Shown here: one piece after another, positions 41,979 to 49,520 of the stretch
Layout of the letters: every line of letters starts with the position of its first letter
How positions within the stretch are numbered: the stretch's first letter is position 1
Assembly: GCF_030681155.1 (NCBI RefSeq)
Contig: NZ_JAUXXE010000030.1
Span: forward strand, 186,001-250,000
Direction: 5' to 3'
Length of the DNA stretch: 64,000 nt
Origin: Phenylobacterium sp.
GTDB taxonomy: Bacteria > Pseudomonadota > Alphaproteobacteria > Caulobacterales > Caulobacteraceae
Made by a program: the position numbers and the translations under genes
Notes under the pieces: generated by a model
What the model was told of the DNA's origin: nothing
The model's database searches: none
What the model saw: only the letters and a program-made list of their open reading frames with translations

Positions 41979-42097
41979 ATTCCCATATCCTGACTGTCGC
42001 GACACGAGCCCAATCGGGGCGCGACGGAATGCCGGGACTCCAGCCCTGGCATCTGCGGGGCGGCGTCCTCTCTCGCCGTCCCGCTCCCCGTTCAGTT

Positions 42098-42337
42098 TCA
42101 CCGCGTGTCCGAGCCGCTGCGGTGAAGTGGAGAGGCGGCAGTCGCCGGGCTAGGGCGCGCCGCCTCTCCAACCATTTCGCGAGCCAGGGTTCCAGCCCTG
42201 TCCGCATGTCGTCGGGCGAGCTTTCTAAAGCCGCCCGCTGCCGCTGGCTCCGCACGAGCCATGGCGGCGTTCGCACCAGCCCAGAAGGCCGCTGCGAGCA
42301 TCTCCAAAACCAACTTCTGACGTCCGTTGTCCTCCAT
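42098..42337 (-). CDS. Possible small leftward protein (79 residues)
   Basis: ATG 42337 follows GAGGAGCC and opens a helical start (MEDNGRQKLVLEMLAAAFWA). The last 25 residues look random, and the frame overlaps a strong hairpin. A plus-strand frame (41876-42388) competes and looks weaker. It is uncertain whether either is used; 41,873-42,384 may be mainly a non-coding regulatory segment. Confidence 0.3.
   Translation of the reverse strand: MEDNGRQKLVLEMLAAAFWAGANAAMARAEPAAAGGFRKLARRHADRAGTLAREMVGEAARPSPATAASPLHRSGSDTR
42128..42170. other. 12-bp-arm hairpin in the post-Cro segment
   Basis: TGGAGAGGCGGC (42128-42139) pairs perfectly with GCCGCCTCTCCA (42159-42170) over a 19-base loop. A weaker CAGGG/CCCTG pair follows at 42185-42200. 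Such stems at this location suggest control of rightward transcription or a structured RNA. Confidence 0.45.
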
Positions 42338-42384
42338 GTCTGTGGCTCCTCGCTGCCGGCCGTTCCCTCGCCAGATCCCCATCA

Positions 42385-42879
42385 ATGACCGGGCGAGGGC
42401 TGCACGTCTTGGAACGCAAATACCAACTTGTGCGCGGCGGTCGCCGCGTAGCGCCTCGGCTCATTGCCGAGATGGAAGAGCGCGGCGTGTCAGCCAAGGA
42501 GTTGGCCCAGCAGGTCAACATGTGGGCGGCCCAGGACCCAGAGAACCGTCAGCCGCTCGACTACCGCACCATCCAAAACGCGACCTCCGGCTCCTGCGGC
42601 CTGGAGACGTACTTCACCCTGTCCGGCTTCTTCGGATGGGACTTCATCGAAGAGGTCCAGACGCCCGTAGTCGGCGCGGACCCGATCTCTGCCAGGGAGG
42701 CAGCCCTTGTCCGACATCAGGCGCAAGTCGCCGCCATCCACGCGCGTCTCCAGCGCGAGCGAGCCGCTCGATCTGCGGCTGCTGACCTGGGCCGAGGGCC
42801 TTCTCTTCGGTCTCTACAAGGTCGTCGCAGCGCGGGAGCTGTTGCGCCGCAAGGCCTGGGCAGCCCGCCCGATGGCTAA
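42385..42879 (+). CDS. Phage regulatory-type protein, HTH-like
   Basis: The 164-residue protein has a helical core, RLIAEMEERGVSAKELAQQV (about residues 26-45), that resembles a helix-turn-helix, then YFTLSGFFGWDFIEEV. The last 40 residues overlap the next gene in another frame and look unselected. It is second in the rightward operon, where lambdoid phages keep CII-type regulators; that role is inference. Confidence 0.6.
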   Translation: MTGRGLHVLERKYQLVRGGRRVAPRLIAEMEERGVSAKELAQQVNMWAAQDPENRQPLDYRTIQNATSGSCGLETYFTLSGFFGWDFIEEVQTPVVGADPISAREAALVRHQAQVAAIHARLQRERAARSAAADLGRGPSLRSLQGRRSAGAVAPQGLGSPPDG

Positions 42880-42910
42880 ATCCCATGCGGGAACAAAAGC
42901 ACAACGCTGA
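42707..42910 (+). CDS. Small phage protein overlapping out of frame (TTG start)
   Basis: TTG 42707 is preceded by GGGAGG with good spacing and opens a 67-residue protein whose middle (LTWAEGLLFGLYKVVAAREL) looks like real helix. It overlaps the 42385 gene by 173 bp in a different frame. No family is recognised. Confidence 0.5.
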   Translation: MSDIRRKSPPSTRVSSASEPLDLRLLTWAEGLLFGLYKVVAARELLRRKAWAARPMAKSHAGTKAQR

Positions 42911-42985
42911 TCGCCGTTGAGGCGACCGGACCGCACCCAAACCCCATCGGCCGCGGGGATAGAGCGGCTCTCTAAGGAGCGCCCG

Positions 42986-43330
42986 ATGCGCCCATTCACA
43001 GACGTCCTCCGCGATATCCGAAAGGGGCGAGTGGTCGACACCTTGAGCGAGGAACTGGCCGAAGTGGTCAGGGCCGTGCTCGACACCAATAAGCCCGGCG
43101 AGCTGACGCTGACGCTCAAGATCAGCCCCCAGGGCAAGGGCGACAACGCCCTGATCGTGTCGGCCGCCTCCAAGCAGAAAGTGCCCAGGGCGAAGCTGCC
43201 CGACGCCCTGTTCTTCGCTGATCTCGACGGCGACCTGCTGCGCGACGACCCCACCCAAAACCGCATGTTCGCCGACGCCAAGGAGCGGGTTGATCCGCTG
43301 ACGGGCGAGGTGACGCAACTTGGAGCCTGA
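42986..43330 (+). CDS. Hypothetical phage protein (114 residues)
   Basis: ATG 42986 follows AAGGAG. The product (MRPFTDVLRDIRKGRVVDTL start; LTLTLKISPQGKGDNALIV middle) looks like conserved phage early proteins found beside DUF2303 genes. The DUF2303 gene follows directly. Confidence 0.65.
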   Translation: MRPFTDVLRDIRKGRVVDTLSEELAEVVRAVLDTNKPGELTLTLKISPQGKGDNALIVSAASKQKVPRAKLPDALFFADLDGDLLRDDPTQNRMFADAKERVDPLTGEVTQLGA

Positions 43331-43334
43331 GCCC

Positions 43335-44138
43335 ATGACCGAAGCCGAAACCATCGCCGATCTCGCCGTGAAGGCACGTGGCGAACCGCTCATCATCAAG
43401 ACGACCGCCGGCAGGGAGTTCCTGGTCCTGCCCGATCGTGCCCCTCAGGACGTGACGGAGGCTCATGCGCTCGACGTCTATCTGCCGGACTTCATCAGCC
43501 AGAGCGTGACGCTCCAGACCGTCGACTCCCTGGTCGACTACGTGAACCGCTTCAAGACCGGGACCACCATCCTGTTCGCTGACATCATGACCAACAGCAT
43601 CAAGGCGCAGCTCGACTACCACGCCGCCGAAGACGCCGGTCACGTAGCCCACACAGCCAACATGGCGCTTCCTCATTCGGAGGAATGGAAGACGTGGAGC
43701 ACGATCAGCGGGCGGCTCATGCCTCAGTTGGAGTTTGCGCGCTTCCTGGAAGAGAACGCCGCCGATGTCGCCGCTCCCTCTGGCGCCGATTTGCTTGAGG
43801 CCTGCCGCGACCTGCAGGCGGTTCGGAAGGTCAACTTCAAGAAGGCCGTCCGCACCGCCACCGACAACGAGAACTTCGAATACAGCGACGAAACCGAGGC
43901 GCGGACGAGCGGCGGCATTGAACTGCCCACCAAGTTCCTTTTGCGGATCCCGGTGTACTTCGGCGGCGAGACGACTGAGCTTTATGCCTTCCTTCGCTGG
44001 AGGCTGGATGAAGGCGCGCTGACACTGGGCTTCGTTCTGCACCGCGCGGAGCACGTCCGACAGGCAGTATTCAAGCAGATCGTCCACGACGCGGCGGGTC
44101 GCACAGAGCGGCCGGCCGTCTTCGGCAAGGCGGTCTAG
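43335..44138 (+). CDS. DUF2303 family phage protein (YfdQ-like)
   Basis: The 267-residue protein has the DUF2303 pattern, with TVDSLVDYVNRFKTGTTILFAD, an AQLDYHA segment and a C-terminal FLLRIPVYFGGET. The function of this early protein family is unknown. ATG 43335 is preferred over TTG 43320. It follows the preceding gene by 4 bp. Confidence 0.8.
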   Translation: MTEAETIADLAVKARGEPLIIKTTAGREFLVLPDRAPQDVTEAHALDVYLPDFISQSVTLQTVDSLVDYVNRFKTGTTILFADIMTNSIKAQLDYHAAEDAGHVAHTANMALPHSEEWKTWSTISGRLMPQLEFARFLEENAADVAAPSGADLLEACRDLQAVRKVNFKKAVRTATDNENFEYSDETEARTSGGIELPTKFLLRIPVYFGGETTELYAFLRWRLDEGALTLGFVLHRAEHVRQAVFKQIVHDAAGRTERPAVFGKAV

Positions 44139-44141
44139 GCT

Positions 44142-44441
44142 ATGCCGCAGCAGCTCGACATCTTCACCTATCCGGAGAGCCCTGGCTTCAAGGCGCGTGA
44201 GACGTCTCGCGCTGCTGCGGCTGCCATGGCTCCCCAGGCCAAAAGCCTCCGCGCCCGCGTCTTCGATGAGATCAAGAAAGCGCCGGGCACTCCGGAGCAG
44301 ATCGCCCATCGGCTGAAAGAGCCTCTGATGAACGTCCGGCCCCGCTGCAGCGAGTTGGCTGCGAAAGGGCTGATCATGGACAGCGAAGCCCGCGGCACAG
44401 CCATGGGCGGCCGACGCGCGATCATCTGGAGGGCGGCATGA
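44142..44441 (+). CDS. Winged-helix phage protein
   Basis: The 99-residue protein has ARVFDEIKKAPGTPEQIAHR and NVRPRCSELAAKGLI, the layout of a small winged helix (MarR-like), probably DNA-binding. It is coupled to the next gene by ATGA. Confidence 0.65.
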   Translation: MPQQLDIFTYPESPGFKARETSRAAAAAMAPQAKSLRARVFDEIKKAPGTPEQIAHRLKEPLMNVRPRCSELAAKGLIMDSEARGTAMGGRRAIIWRAA

Positions 44442-45118
44442 GCCTCCCTCCCTGGAACGACAACGACGTCGCCACCATCCGCAAAGCCGTGGTGACGATG
44501 AATGACGCAGCGATCGCCAAGCAACTCGGCTGGCCGGCCTGGCGCGTGCTGCATGTCCGCAAGCTGTTCGACATTCCTCCCCACCATGCGGAGTTCTGGC
44601 CAAAGGAAGCGCTGGACCTGATCCACGTCCGCTACGTCGTGGAGGGCAAGCCCGCCAGCCTTGTGGCCGAAGAGCTGAAGGCTCTCGGCATGGAGATCCT
44701 CGAAGCCACCATCCGCCGAAAGGCGTTGCGCATGAACTGGCAGCGCGCGCCCGACGCCGAGCGCCGCAACAGCAACTTGGCCAACGCGAGGATCGGCGAG
44801 GCCAAGCGCGCGAAGCGGAAGCCGAAGGCCGCCCCGGCGCGCACGCAAGCACGGCCGCTCCCAGGCCCGATGCTCGCGCTCCACAACGCGCCGGTGAACT
44901 GGTCGAAGGCAGTCGAAGATCCGCGGCCCCTCGACGAGCGAATCCTCTCTGCACTGAAGGAGCGCCCGCTATCGGTGATGGCCCTCGCTTCGGTGATCGG
45001 AGCGAAAGAGCACGCTGTCGACGTGCAGCTTGCCGCCCTGGCCCATGCCGGTGGCGTCGAAGCTGGTCCGGCCATGGATTGTGGCCGCCGCAACCGACTG
45101 TGGTGGGCCGCGGCATGA
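44438..45118 (+). CDS. Phage protein with repeated HTH-like segments
   Basis: The 226-residue protein starts with WNDNDVATIRKAVVTMNDAA and AKQLGWPAWRVLHVRKLF, like a SANT/HTH module. A second similar segment follows and a basic linker (about residues 125-150). The C-terminal winged-helix-like part has MALASVIGAKEHAVDVQLAA. It is probably DNA-binding and regulatory; no named family. It overlaps both neighbours by ATGA. Confidence 0.6.
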   Translation: MSLPPWNDNDVATIRKAVVTMNDAAIAKQLGWPAWRVLHVRKLFDIPPHHAEFWPKEALDLIHVRYVVEGKPASLVAEELKALGMEILEATIRRKALRMNWQRAPDAERRNSNLANARIGEAKRAKRKPKAAPARTQARPLPGPMLALHNAPVNWSKAVEDPRPLDERILSALKERPLSVMALASVIGAKEHAVDVQLAALAHAGGVEAGPAMDCGRRNRLWWAAA

Positions 45119-45483
45119 GTTGCCCTCAGTGCAGCAAGCTGTCCCGTGAGCTTGCTGGGGCCCGCGAAATGCTCGGCCTGTTGGACGGGGACGTCGCGGC
45201 CGACGTTATCCGCCGACGCTTCAAGCTGTCGCTAATGGATGCGCGCATTCTCATGCGCCTCTACGCCGCCGCTGGTCGGCCCGTGCAGTTCTGGGCGCTG
45301 GAGCAGGAGCTTCAGGTCGAAAGCCGCGCCGGGCTGAAAGTCCACATCTCGCACATCCGCCGGTCCCTGGGCGGCGACTTTGTCGAGACCGCCCGAGACG
45401 TCGGCTACCGGCTGTCGCCGGTCGGCCGCGCGCGAATCTATCAGGCAATCAATGAACGTCGCGAGGTCGCATGCGCCTCCTAG
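45115..45483 (+). CDS. OmpR-type winged-helix DNA-binding protein
   Basis: The 122-residue protein has a CPQC start. A C-terminal winged helix like that of OmpR/PhoB follows (LMDARILMRLYAAAGRPVQF; VHISHIRRSLGG; ETARDVGYRLSP), without a receiver domain. It may control later phage genes. It overlaps the methyltransferase gene by 13 bp. Confidence 0.7.
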   Translation: MSCPQCSKLSRELAGAREMLGLLDGDVAADVIRRRFKLSLMDARILMRLYAAAGRPVQFWALEQELQVESRAGLKVHISHIRRSLGGDFVETARDVGYRLSPVGRARIYQAINERREVACAS

Positions 45484-46157
45484 TTGCCTGTGAGTTCAGT
45501 GGTGTCGTCCGTCGAGCATTTGCGGCCGCCGGGCATGACGCGTGGTCTTGTGACTTCCTGCCCGCCGAAGACGGGAGCAACCGCCATATCGTGGGCGACG
45601 CCCGCGACTACCTGAACGACGGGTGGGACCTTCTCATGGTCGCGCACCCGCCTTGCACCCGTCTCTGTCTGTCGGGGCTCCGCTGGCTCCACACGTCGCC
45701 GCCTGGCCGCACGCTGGAGAGCATGTGGGCTGAGCTGGATGAGGGGGCGGACCTGTTCTCGACGTTCTGGAACGCGCCAATCGACCGCGTCTGCGTCGAG
45801 AATCCCAAGATGCACCGACACGCTAAGGAGCGGATCAGCGGTTACGAGCCACCCGCGCAGTTCGTTCACCCCTGGTGGTTCGGCGAGCCCGTCTTCAAGG
45901 CGACCGGCCTGTATCTCCGGGGCCTCCCTCCGCTCGTTCCCGTCAATCCGCTCACGCCGCCCGTCCAGAAGTCAGAGGAGGGCAAGGCGTGGTCGACGAT
46001 CCACCGCGCTTCCGGCTGGAACCCTGACCGCTGGCGCGAGCGCGTCCGGTTCTTCCCCGGCATCGCCGCGGCCATGGCTGAGCAGTGGGGCAATTTGGAC
46101 GACATCGTCGCCCGCCGTCCTGCAATCCAACCAAACCTCTTCGGAGAAGCCGCTTAG
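45471..46157 (+). CDS. DNA cytosine-5 methyltransferase-like protein
   Basis: The 228-residue protein starts MRLLVACEFSGVVRRAFAAA (SAM site), with MVAHPPCTRLC carrying the catalytic PPC, VCVENPKMH at the ENV position and a short target region. It is compact compared with usual C5 enzymes, as in other phage versions. No restriction gene accompanies it, so self-protection from host restriction is the simplest idea. Activity is not proven. Confidence 0.78.
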   Translation: MRLLVACEFSGVVRRAFAAAGHDAWSCDFLPAEDGSNRHIVGDARDYLNDGWDLLMVAHPPCTRLCLSGLRWLHTSPPGRTLESMWAELDEGADLFSTFWNAPIDRVCVENPKMHRHAKERISGYEPPAQFVHPWWFGEPVFKATGLYLRGLPPLVPVNPLTPPVQKSEEGKAWSTIHRASGWNPDRWRERVRFFPGIAAAMAEQWGNLDDIVARRPAIQPNLFGEAA

Positions 46158-46337
46158 ATGGAAGCTCCAGCACTAGCCAAGCGCCTTGACGAAGCCGCCG
46201 ACTGGCTGGCCGAGGACATCCCTGACGCCACGCCGTTGATCCAGCACCTGGAAGGCGACGTAAACCTGGATCAGCTCGACCTCTACGTCGTCACGTTGAT
46301 GCGTGAAGCTGCGGCACAGCTGCGGGGGCGGCCATGA
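46158..46337 (+). CDS. 59-residue phage protein
   Basis: It starts directly after the methyltransferase stop and ends in an ATGA overlap with the next gene. The product is acidic and helical (MEAPALAKRLDEAADWLAED start). No family is recognised; the coupling supports it. Confidence 0.6.
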   Translation: MEAPALAKRLDEAADWLAEDIPDATPLIQHLEGDVNLDQLDLYVVTLMREAAAQLRGRP

Positions 46338-46675
46338 GCCGACTATCCTCCAATCCATATCGTCGAGGCTTCAAGGTCGAGGAGTTCATCGACCGGGGAG
46401 CCACGAAAAAGGCTCGCCGCGCGCGGGACGTAGAACTGGAGACGCGCGGTCGCGATCTGATCCGCGCGGCCCTGGACGGCTGCGACCCCGCTCTACGCGA
46501 GGATCTGGCTCTGGTCCTGATCGAGGAGGCGACGGTTGCCGCCGGCCACTTCCATGACGCTGAGACGATCCAGGCTTGGCTGGGGCGGCTGGCTCACCAG
46601 AACGGCGCAGCGATCACCGCCCCGCCTAAACCCATCGGCCAGGCCAACGCCTTGTTCCGGCGAGATGCAGCATGA
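46334..46675 (+). CDS. Hypothetical phage protein (113 residues)
   Basis: The 113-residue protein has a basic N terminus and a helical middle (DLALVLIEEATVAAGHFHDA). No family is recognised. ATGA overlaps connect it to both neighbours in the rightward early operon. Confidence 0.6.
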   Translation: MSRLSSNPYRRGFKVEEFIDRGATKKARRARDVELETRGRDLIRAALDGCDPALREDLALVLIEEATVAAGHFHDAETIQAWLGRLAHQNGAAITAPPKPIGQANALFRRDAA

Positions 46676-47379
46676 CGACCGAGCCAAAGCCCGACACCTG
46701 GATGCCCATCGTCATCGGCGACTACCTGAAAGACACTCAGCGCCTGACCACAGAACAGCATGGCGCATACCTGTTGCTGCTCATGGACTACTGGGTGAAC
46801 GGGCCCCCAGCCGATGACGATGAGGACCTCGCCTCGATCACCCGTCTGGACGCCAAGACATGGAAGAAGCACCGGCCAAAGTTGGAGCGGTTTTTCAAGC
46901 TGGCCGATGGTCGGTGGCGCAATAAGCGCGCCGACGAGGAGCTAGCTGATGCATCGGAGCGGAAGCGTAAGAATACCGAACGCGCGAGCGCTGGCGGTCG
47001 GGCCAAGGCGGCGAAGCGGTCGGCTTCAAGCAGTGCTCAAAGCAGTGCTTCAAGCACGGATCAAGCAGCCCAAAACGGCCCTGAAAACCTGCTTAAGTCC
47101 TGCTCCCCATCCATACCCACAGAGGTAGATGCCCCTACAGGGCAATCTACCCTCTGTGGACGCGAGAGCGTCGAAGCGCGCCGAGGTGGCGCTTCGCCCC
47201 TTCGCGTCATTGAGGGTGGTCACGATGACAGCGAGCGCGGATGGCTCCTGCTGGCTGCTCAGGCTCGCCAGGACAAGCTGCGGTTCAGGGTTTCAGACCC
47301 TGGCCATTCCAGCGAGTGCGCTGAGCTCGAATGCTACGCCAACGCCGAGGCCGTGGCTCGGCGGAGGACAGCGGCATGA
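46672..47379 (+). CDS. DUF1376 (YdaU-like) replication-region protein with internal repeats
   Basis: The 235-residue protein has an N-terminal DUF1376 domain (MPIVIGDYLKDTQRLTTEQH; YLLLLMDYW; AKTWKKHRPKLERFF), followed by a Lys/Ala-rich then Ser-rich linker and a variable C terminus. Such genes stand where lambda O stands and probably initiate replication. Its middle contains four 12-bp repeats (47023-47070) and a long dyad (47117-47159), a lambda-like origin arrangement. The usual helicase loader gene does not follow; a membrane-protein gene is inserted instead. Confidence 0.78.
   Translation: MTTEPKPDTWMPIVIGDYLKDTQRLTTEQHGAYLLLLMDYWVNGPPADDDEDLASITRLDAKTWKKHRPKLERFFKLADGRWRNKRADEELADASERKRKNTERASAGGRAKAAKRSASSSAQSSASSTDQAAQNGPENLLKSCSPSIPTEVDAPTGQSTLCGRESVEARRGGASPLRVIEGGHDDSERGWLLLAAQARQDKLRFRVSDPGHSSECAELECYANAEAVARRRTAA
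47023..47070 (+). repeat. Four tandem 12-bp iteron-like repeats inside the DUF1376 gene
   Basis: The units GCTTCAAGCAGT, GCTCAAAGCAGT, GCTTCAAGCACG and GATCAAGCAGCC are in direct tandem and in phase with codons. They match the idea of iterons at a phage origin inside the initiator gene. A simple Ser-rich protein linker is the alternative. Confidence 0.45.
47117..47159. other. Long dyad beside the iterons, candidate origin structure
   Basis: CCACAGAGG-TAGAT-GCCC (47117-47134) pairs with GGGC-AATCTA-CCCTCTGTGG (47140-47159), about 18 pairs with two single-base bulges and a five-base loop. It lies about 50 bp after the repeats. Confidence 0.5.
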
Positions 47380-47390
47380 AGCGACGGGGT

Positions 47391-47993
47391 CTAATCGTTA
47401 TCGGCGATCGACCGCAGGATGTCCGCCCCAGTCTTGAAAATGATCGCGAATTTTTCAAAGGAGGAGCGGTCGTCCTCGCTAACAGGTCCCTTGTAGAAGC
47501 CAGCCGCAGATCTACGCTGCATGTGATCCAGCAGCGAACGAGTGGTGGTTGCGCAGGCTACAACCTTCGAGAAGGCAGTAATTGCGAGATGATTGTCGAG
47601 CTGATGGAGGGGAAATGCCAGGAGTTGACTTTCGAATCCTTTGAAATCCGCAGCTGCCATGATCGCGCCTTCGACCAAATTTTTGCCCTCAGAGTCCTTG
47701 AAGAGCAAAAGGTTGACTTCGATCAGATCAGCACCGTGCGATGCAAGTGTGCTAGCCGCGAGGCGAGTGCTTCTCAATCTGGCTTGAAAATTCGCTTCCT
47801 CACGTTGCTGAAATTCCGCATCTCTCTTCCTCGTCTCTTCCAGCTCGGCCCGCGCACGAGTGGCTTCGCTCGCAGCGAACTTGTAGGAGGCGAAAACCGC
47901 CAGCAGCGCGCCAAGAAACTGTGCCCAGGCGGCGACGCCTTCGTTGATCACGATTTGGTCGAGCGCCTGAGTAGCGAAGCAACAGATTTCCAT
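47391..47993 (-). CDS. Membrane-anchored coiled-coil protein, leftward insert
   Basis: The 200-residue protein has one N-terminal hydrophobic span (AWAQFLGALLAVFASYKFAA, about residues 22-41), a charged coiled coil (about 44-75) and a helical cytoplasmic domain. GAGGGGGG lies eight bases before ATG 47993. It is opposite to the operon, less GC-rich, and sits 11 bp after the DUF1376 stop. Its start abuts the next gene's start with no space between. It is probably a moron; defence against other phages is a guess. Confidence 0.7.
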   Translation of the reverse strand: MEICCFATQALDQIVINEGVAAWAQFLGALLAVFASYKFAASEATRARAELEETRKRDAEFQQREEANFQARLRSTRLAASTLASHGADLIEVNLLLFKDSEGKNLVEGAIMAAADFKGFESQLLAFPLHQLDNHLAITAFSKVVACATTTRSLLDHMQRRSAAGFYKGPVSEDDRSSFEKFAIIFKTGADILRSIADND

Positions 47994-48464
47994 ATGAAGT
48001 GCCCCCCTCAGAGCTTCCTCACTTCTGCACGCTTGCGCGGGTTGGCTCAACTCTTGGTCGCTGCGGCGCTCGCTGGGGCGGTGGGCAGCCCGGCCCAGGC
48101 CGATCCCTGCAATGCCATCCCTGACCGTGGCCCGATGCCTTCCTATCTGGCGAAGGGAAAGACCTTCAGTGGTCCGGTGACCTACGTCGGTGACGCCGAC
48201 AGCCTGTGCGTCGCCGTGGGTGGTCGGGCGCCGGAGAACCTCGTCGAGGTGCGCGTCGCCGACTTCTACGGGCCGGAGCTGAACGCGCCTGGCGGCCGGG
48301 CAGGGAAGGCCACGCTCGAACGCATCGTGAAGTGGCGACACGTCGTCTGCACCGCTGGCCGCCGCTCCTATGACCGCGTCGTCGCGACTTGCCGACTAGG
48401 CGGCGTCACCGTCGGAGATCTGATGCGTGGCGCTGGCGTCGAAGAAGGAGGGAATGGCCGATGA
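47994..48464 (+). CDS. Exported SNase-like (thermonuclease family) protein
   Basis: The 156-residue protein has a signal peptide ending GSPAQA, then VTYVGDADSLCVAVG, VEVRVADFYGPEL and VVCTAGRRSYDRVVATCRL, the order of the staphylococcal-nuclease-like domain. The first acidic motif reads GDADSL rather than DGDT, so activity is uncertain. ATG 47994 touches the divergent gene's ATG (CATATG) and has no good ribosome binding site, so a start further in (TTG codons before LRGLAQLL) is possible. Confidence 0.72.
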   Translation: MKCPPQSFLTSARLRGLAQLLVAAALAGAVGSPAQADPCNAIPDRGPMPSYLAKGKTFSGPVTYVGDADSLCVAVGGRAPENLVEVRVADFYGPELNAPGGRAGKATLERIVKWRHVVCTAGRRSYDRVVATCRLGGVTVGDLMRGAGVEEGGNGR

Positions 48465-48488
48465 CCATCCAAGCCAACGAGGACCGAA

Positions 48489-48731
48489 ATGCCTAGACCA
48501 ACCCCCTCGACCGCCGATCCGATCGACCACTTCATCGGCGATGCCGTCCGTGCGCGCCGCTTGGCAATCGGCGTGAGCCAGAACGCGCTGGCCAAGGCGC
48601 TCGGGGTCAGCTTCCAGCAAGTTCAGAAGTACGAGCTCGGCCAGAACCGGATCGCGACCTCGCGGCTGATCCACATCGCTCGCGCCCTCGACTGCAAGAT
48701 CACTGATTTCATTCCTGAGGATGACCGATGA
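48489..48731 (+). CDS. XRE-family HTH regulator
   Basis: The 80-residue protein is almost entirely one HTH_3 domain: RRLAIGVSQNALAKALGVSF, QQVQKYELGQNRI, LIHIARALDCKI. It is probably a phage transcription regulator. An 11-codon frame (48461-48496) that overlaps both the nuclease stop and this start may couple translation. It overlaps the next gene by 4 bp. Confidence 0.8.
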   Translation: MPRPTPSTADPIDHFIGDAVRARRLAIGVSQNALAKALGVSFQQVQKYELGQNRIATSRLIHIARALDCKITDFIPEDDR

Positions 48732-49468
48732 CCGCTCAGCAAACCGCTGCCCGGACGATCCGCCCGACTGCGAGTATGGTGGCGGCCGTCACCGCCAAGC
48801 AGCTTTCCGAAGTGCTGATCGCCCTGCGCAACACCATCGAGGGCAACCCGCAGCTCTACGGTCGGCAGACGCGGAAGCTCGACCGGGCCGAGCGCGCCAT
48901 CTTCGACCGCCGCTTCAACGACGCCCGTGAGCTGATGGCCGACATGCAGCAGGGGATCGAGGCCCGCGACCAAGCCGCATCCATGCAGGCTGCCGCCCAG
49001 GAGCAGGAGGCGCTATCAGAAGCCCGCGGCGCGCCAACGTCGAAGACCGAGACGGGCGTCGCCACTCGCGATGGCTGGCTGTGGTTGGTGAACAAGGGAC
49101 GCTATTCGGCTGGCCGAGTTGAGGCTGGCCGACGCTTCCGGGAGAAGTTCAGCAAGGCGACCGACGACAGCATGAAGTCCTGCCTTGCTGATGGCGCGGC
49201 CGGCGCCGTCTCCGAGGATGCGCCATGCTCCCATGCCGCCCGATCTCATGCTCGGTTCGAGATCGAAGGCGTTCAGCGCCACATGCAGTCGTCAGCAGGC
49301 TTGGCGTCGGGGTCGCTGCTTTTCGAGCGGCTCGTCGCTGTGGTCGGGCGAGGGGAGACGGTTCGACAACTAGCTGGCGGAAAGGATCGTGAAGCGGAGG
49401 GTTTGGCGATCGAGCTTGGCTTTGCGCTCGACCTAGCCGGGGTTTACCTCGGAGCGGTTCGATCATGA
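48728..49468 (+). CDS. DUF6456-like phage protein
   Basis: The 246-residue protein has a helical N-terminal part with Ala/Gln-rich coiled coil. The C-terminal block (AGRRFREKF, GVQRHM, VVGRGETVRQLAGGKDREAE, LGFALDLAGVYLG) resembles DUF6456, a likely DNA-binding domain of alphaproteobacteria and their phages. It is last in the rightward early operon before the leftward inserts, and may regulate late genes. Confidence 0.6.
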   Translation: MTAQQTAARTIRPTASMVAAVTAKQLSEVLIALRNTIEGNPQLYGRQTRKLDRAERAIFDRRFNDARELMADMQQGIEARDQAASMQAAAQEQEALSEARGAPTSKTETGVATRDGWLWLVNKGRYSAGRVEAGRRFREKFSKATDDSMKSCLADGAAGAVSEDAPCSHAARSHARFEIEGVQRHMQSSAGLASGSLLFERLVAVVGRGETVRQLAGGKDREAEGLAIELGFALDLAGVYLGAVRS

Positions 49469-49520
49469 TAATTGCCAACGAGATGAAATAGCCGCAGCCG
49501 ACCGCCGCAACATGCGTTCA

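Noticed and set aside
41876..42388. 170-codon plus-strand frame after the Cro-like gene
   Set aside because: It is rich in Ser, Arg and Pro, contains two strong hairpins and has no domain; treated as non-coding.
43122..45116. 664-codon minus-strand open frame
   Set aside because: It lies opposite several coupled phage genes with recognised domains and is Arg/Pro/Gly-rich, the usual shadow in GC-rich DNA.
47331..47993. Long upstream extension of the SNase-like gene (from 47331)
   Set aside because: The extension lies over the leftward membrane-protein gene, lacks family similarity and would place the signal peptide in mid-protein.
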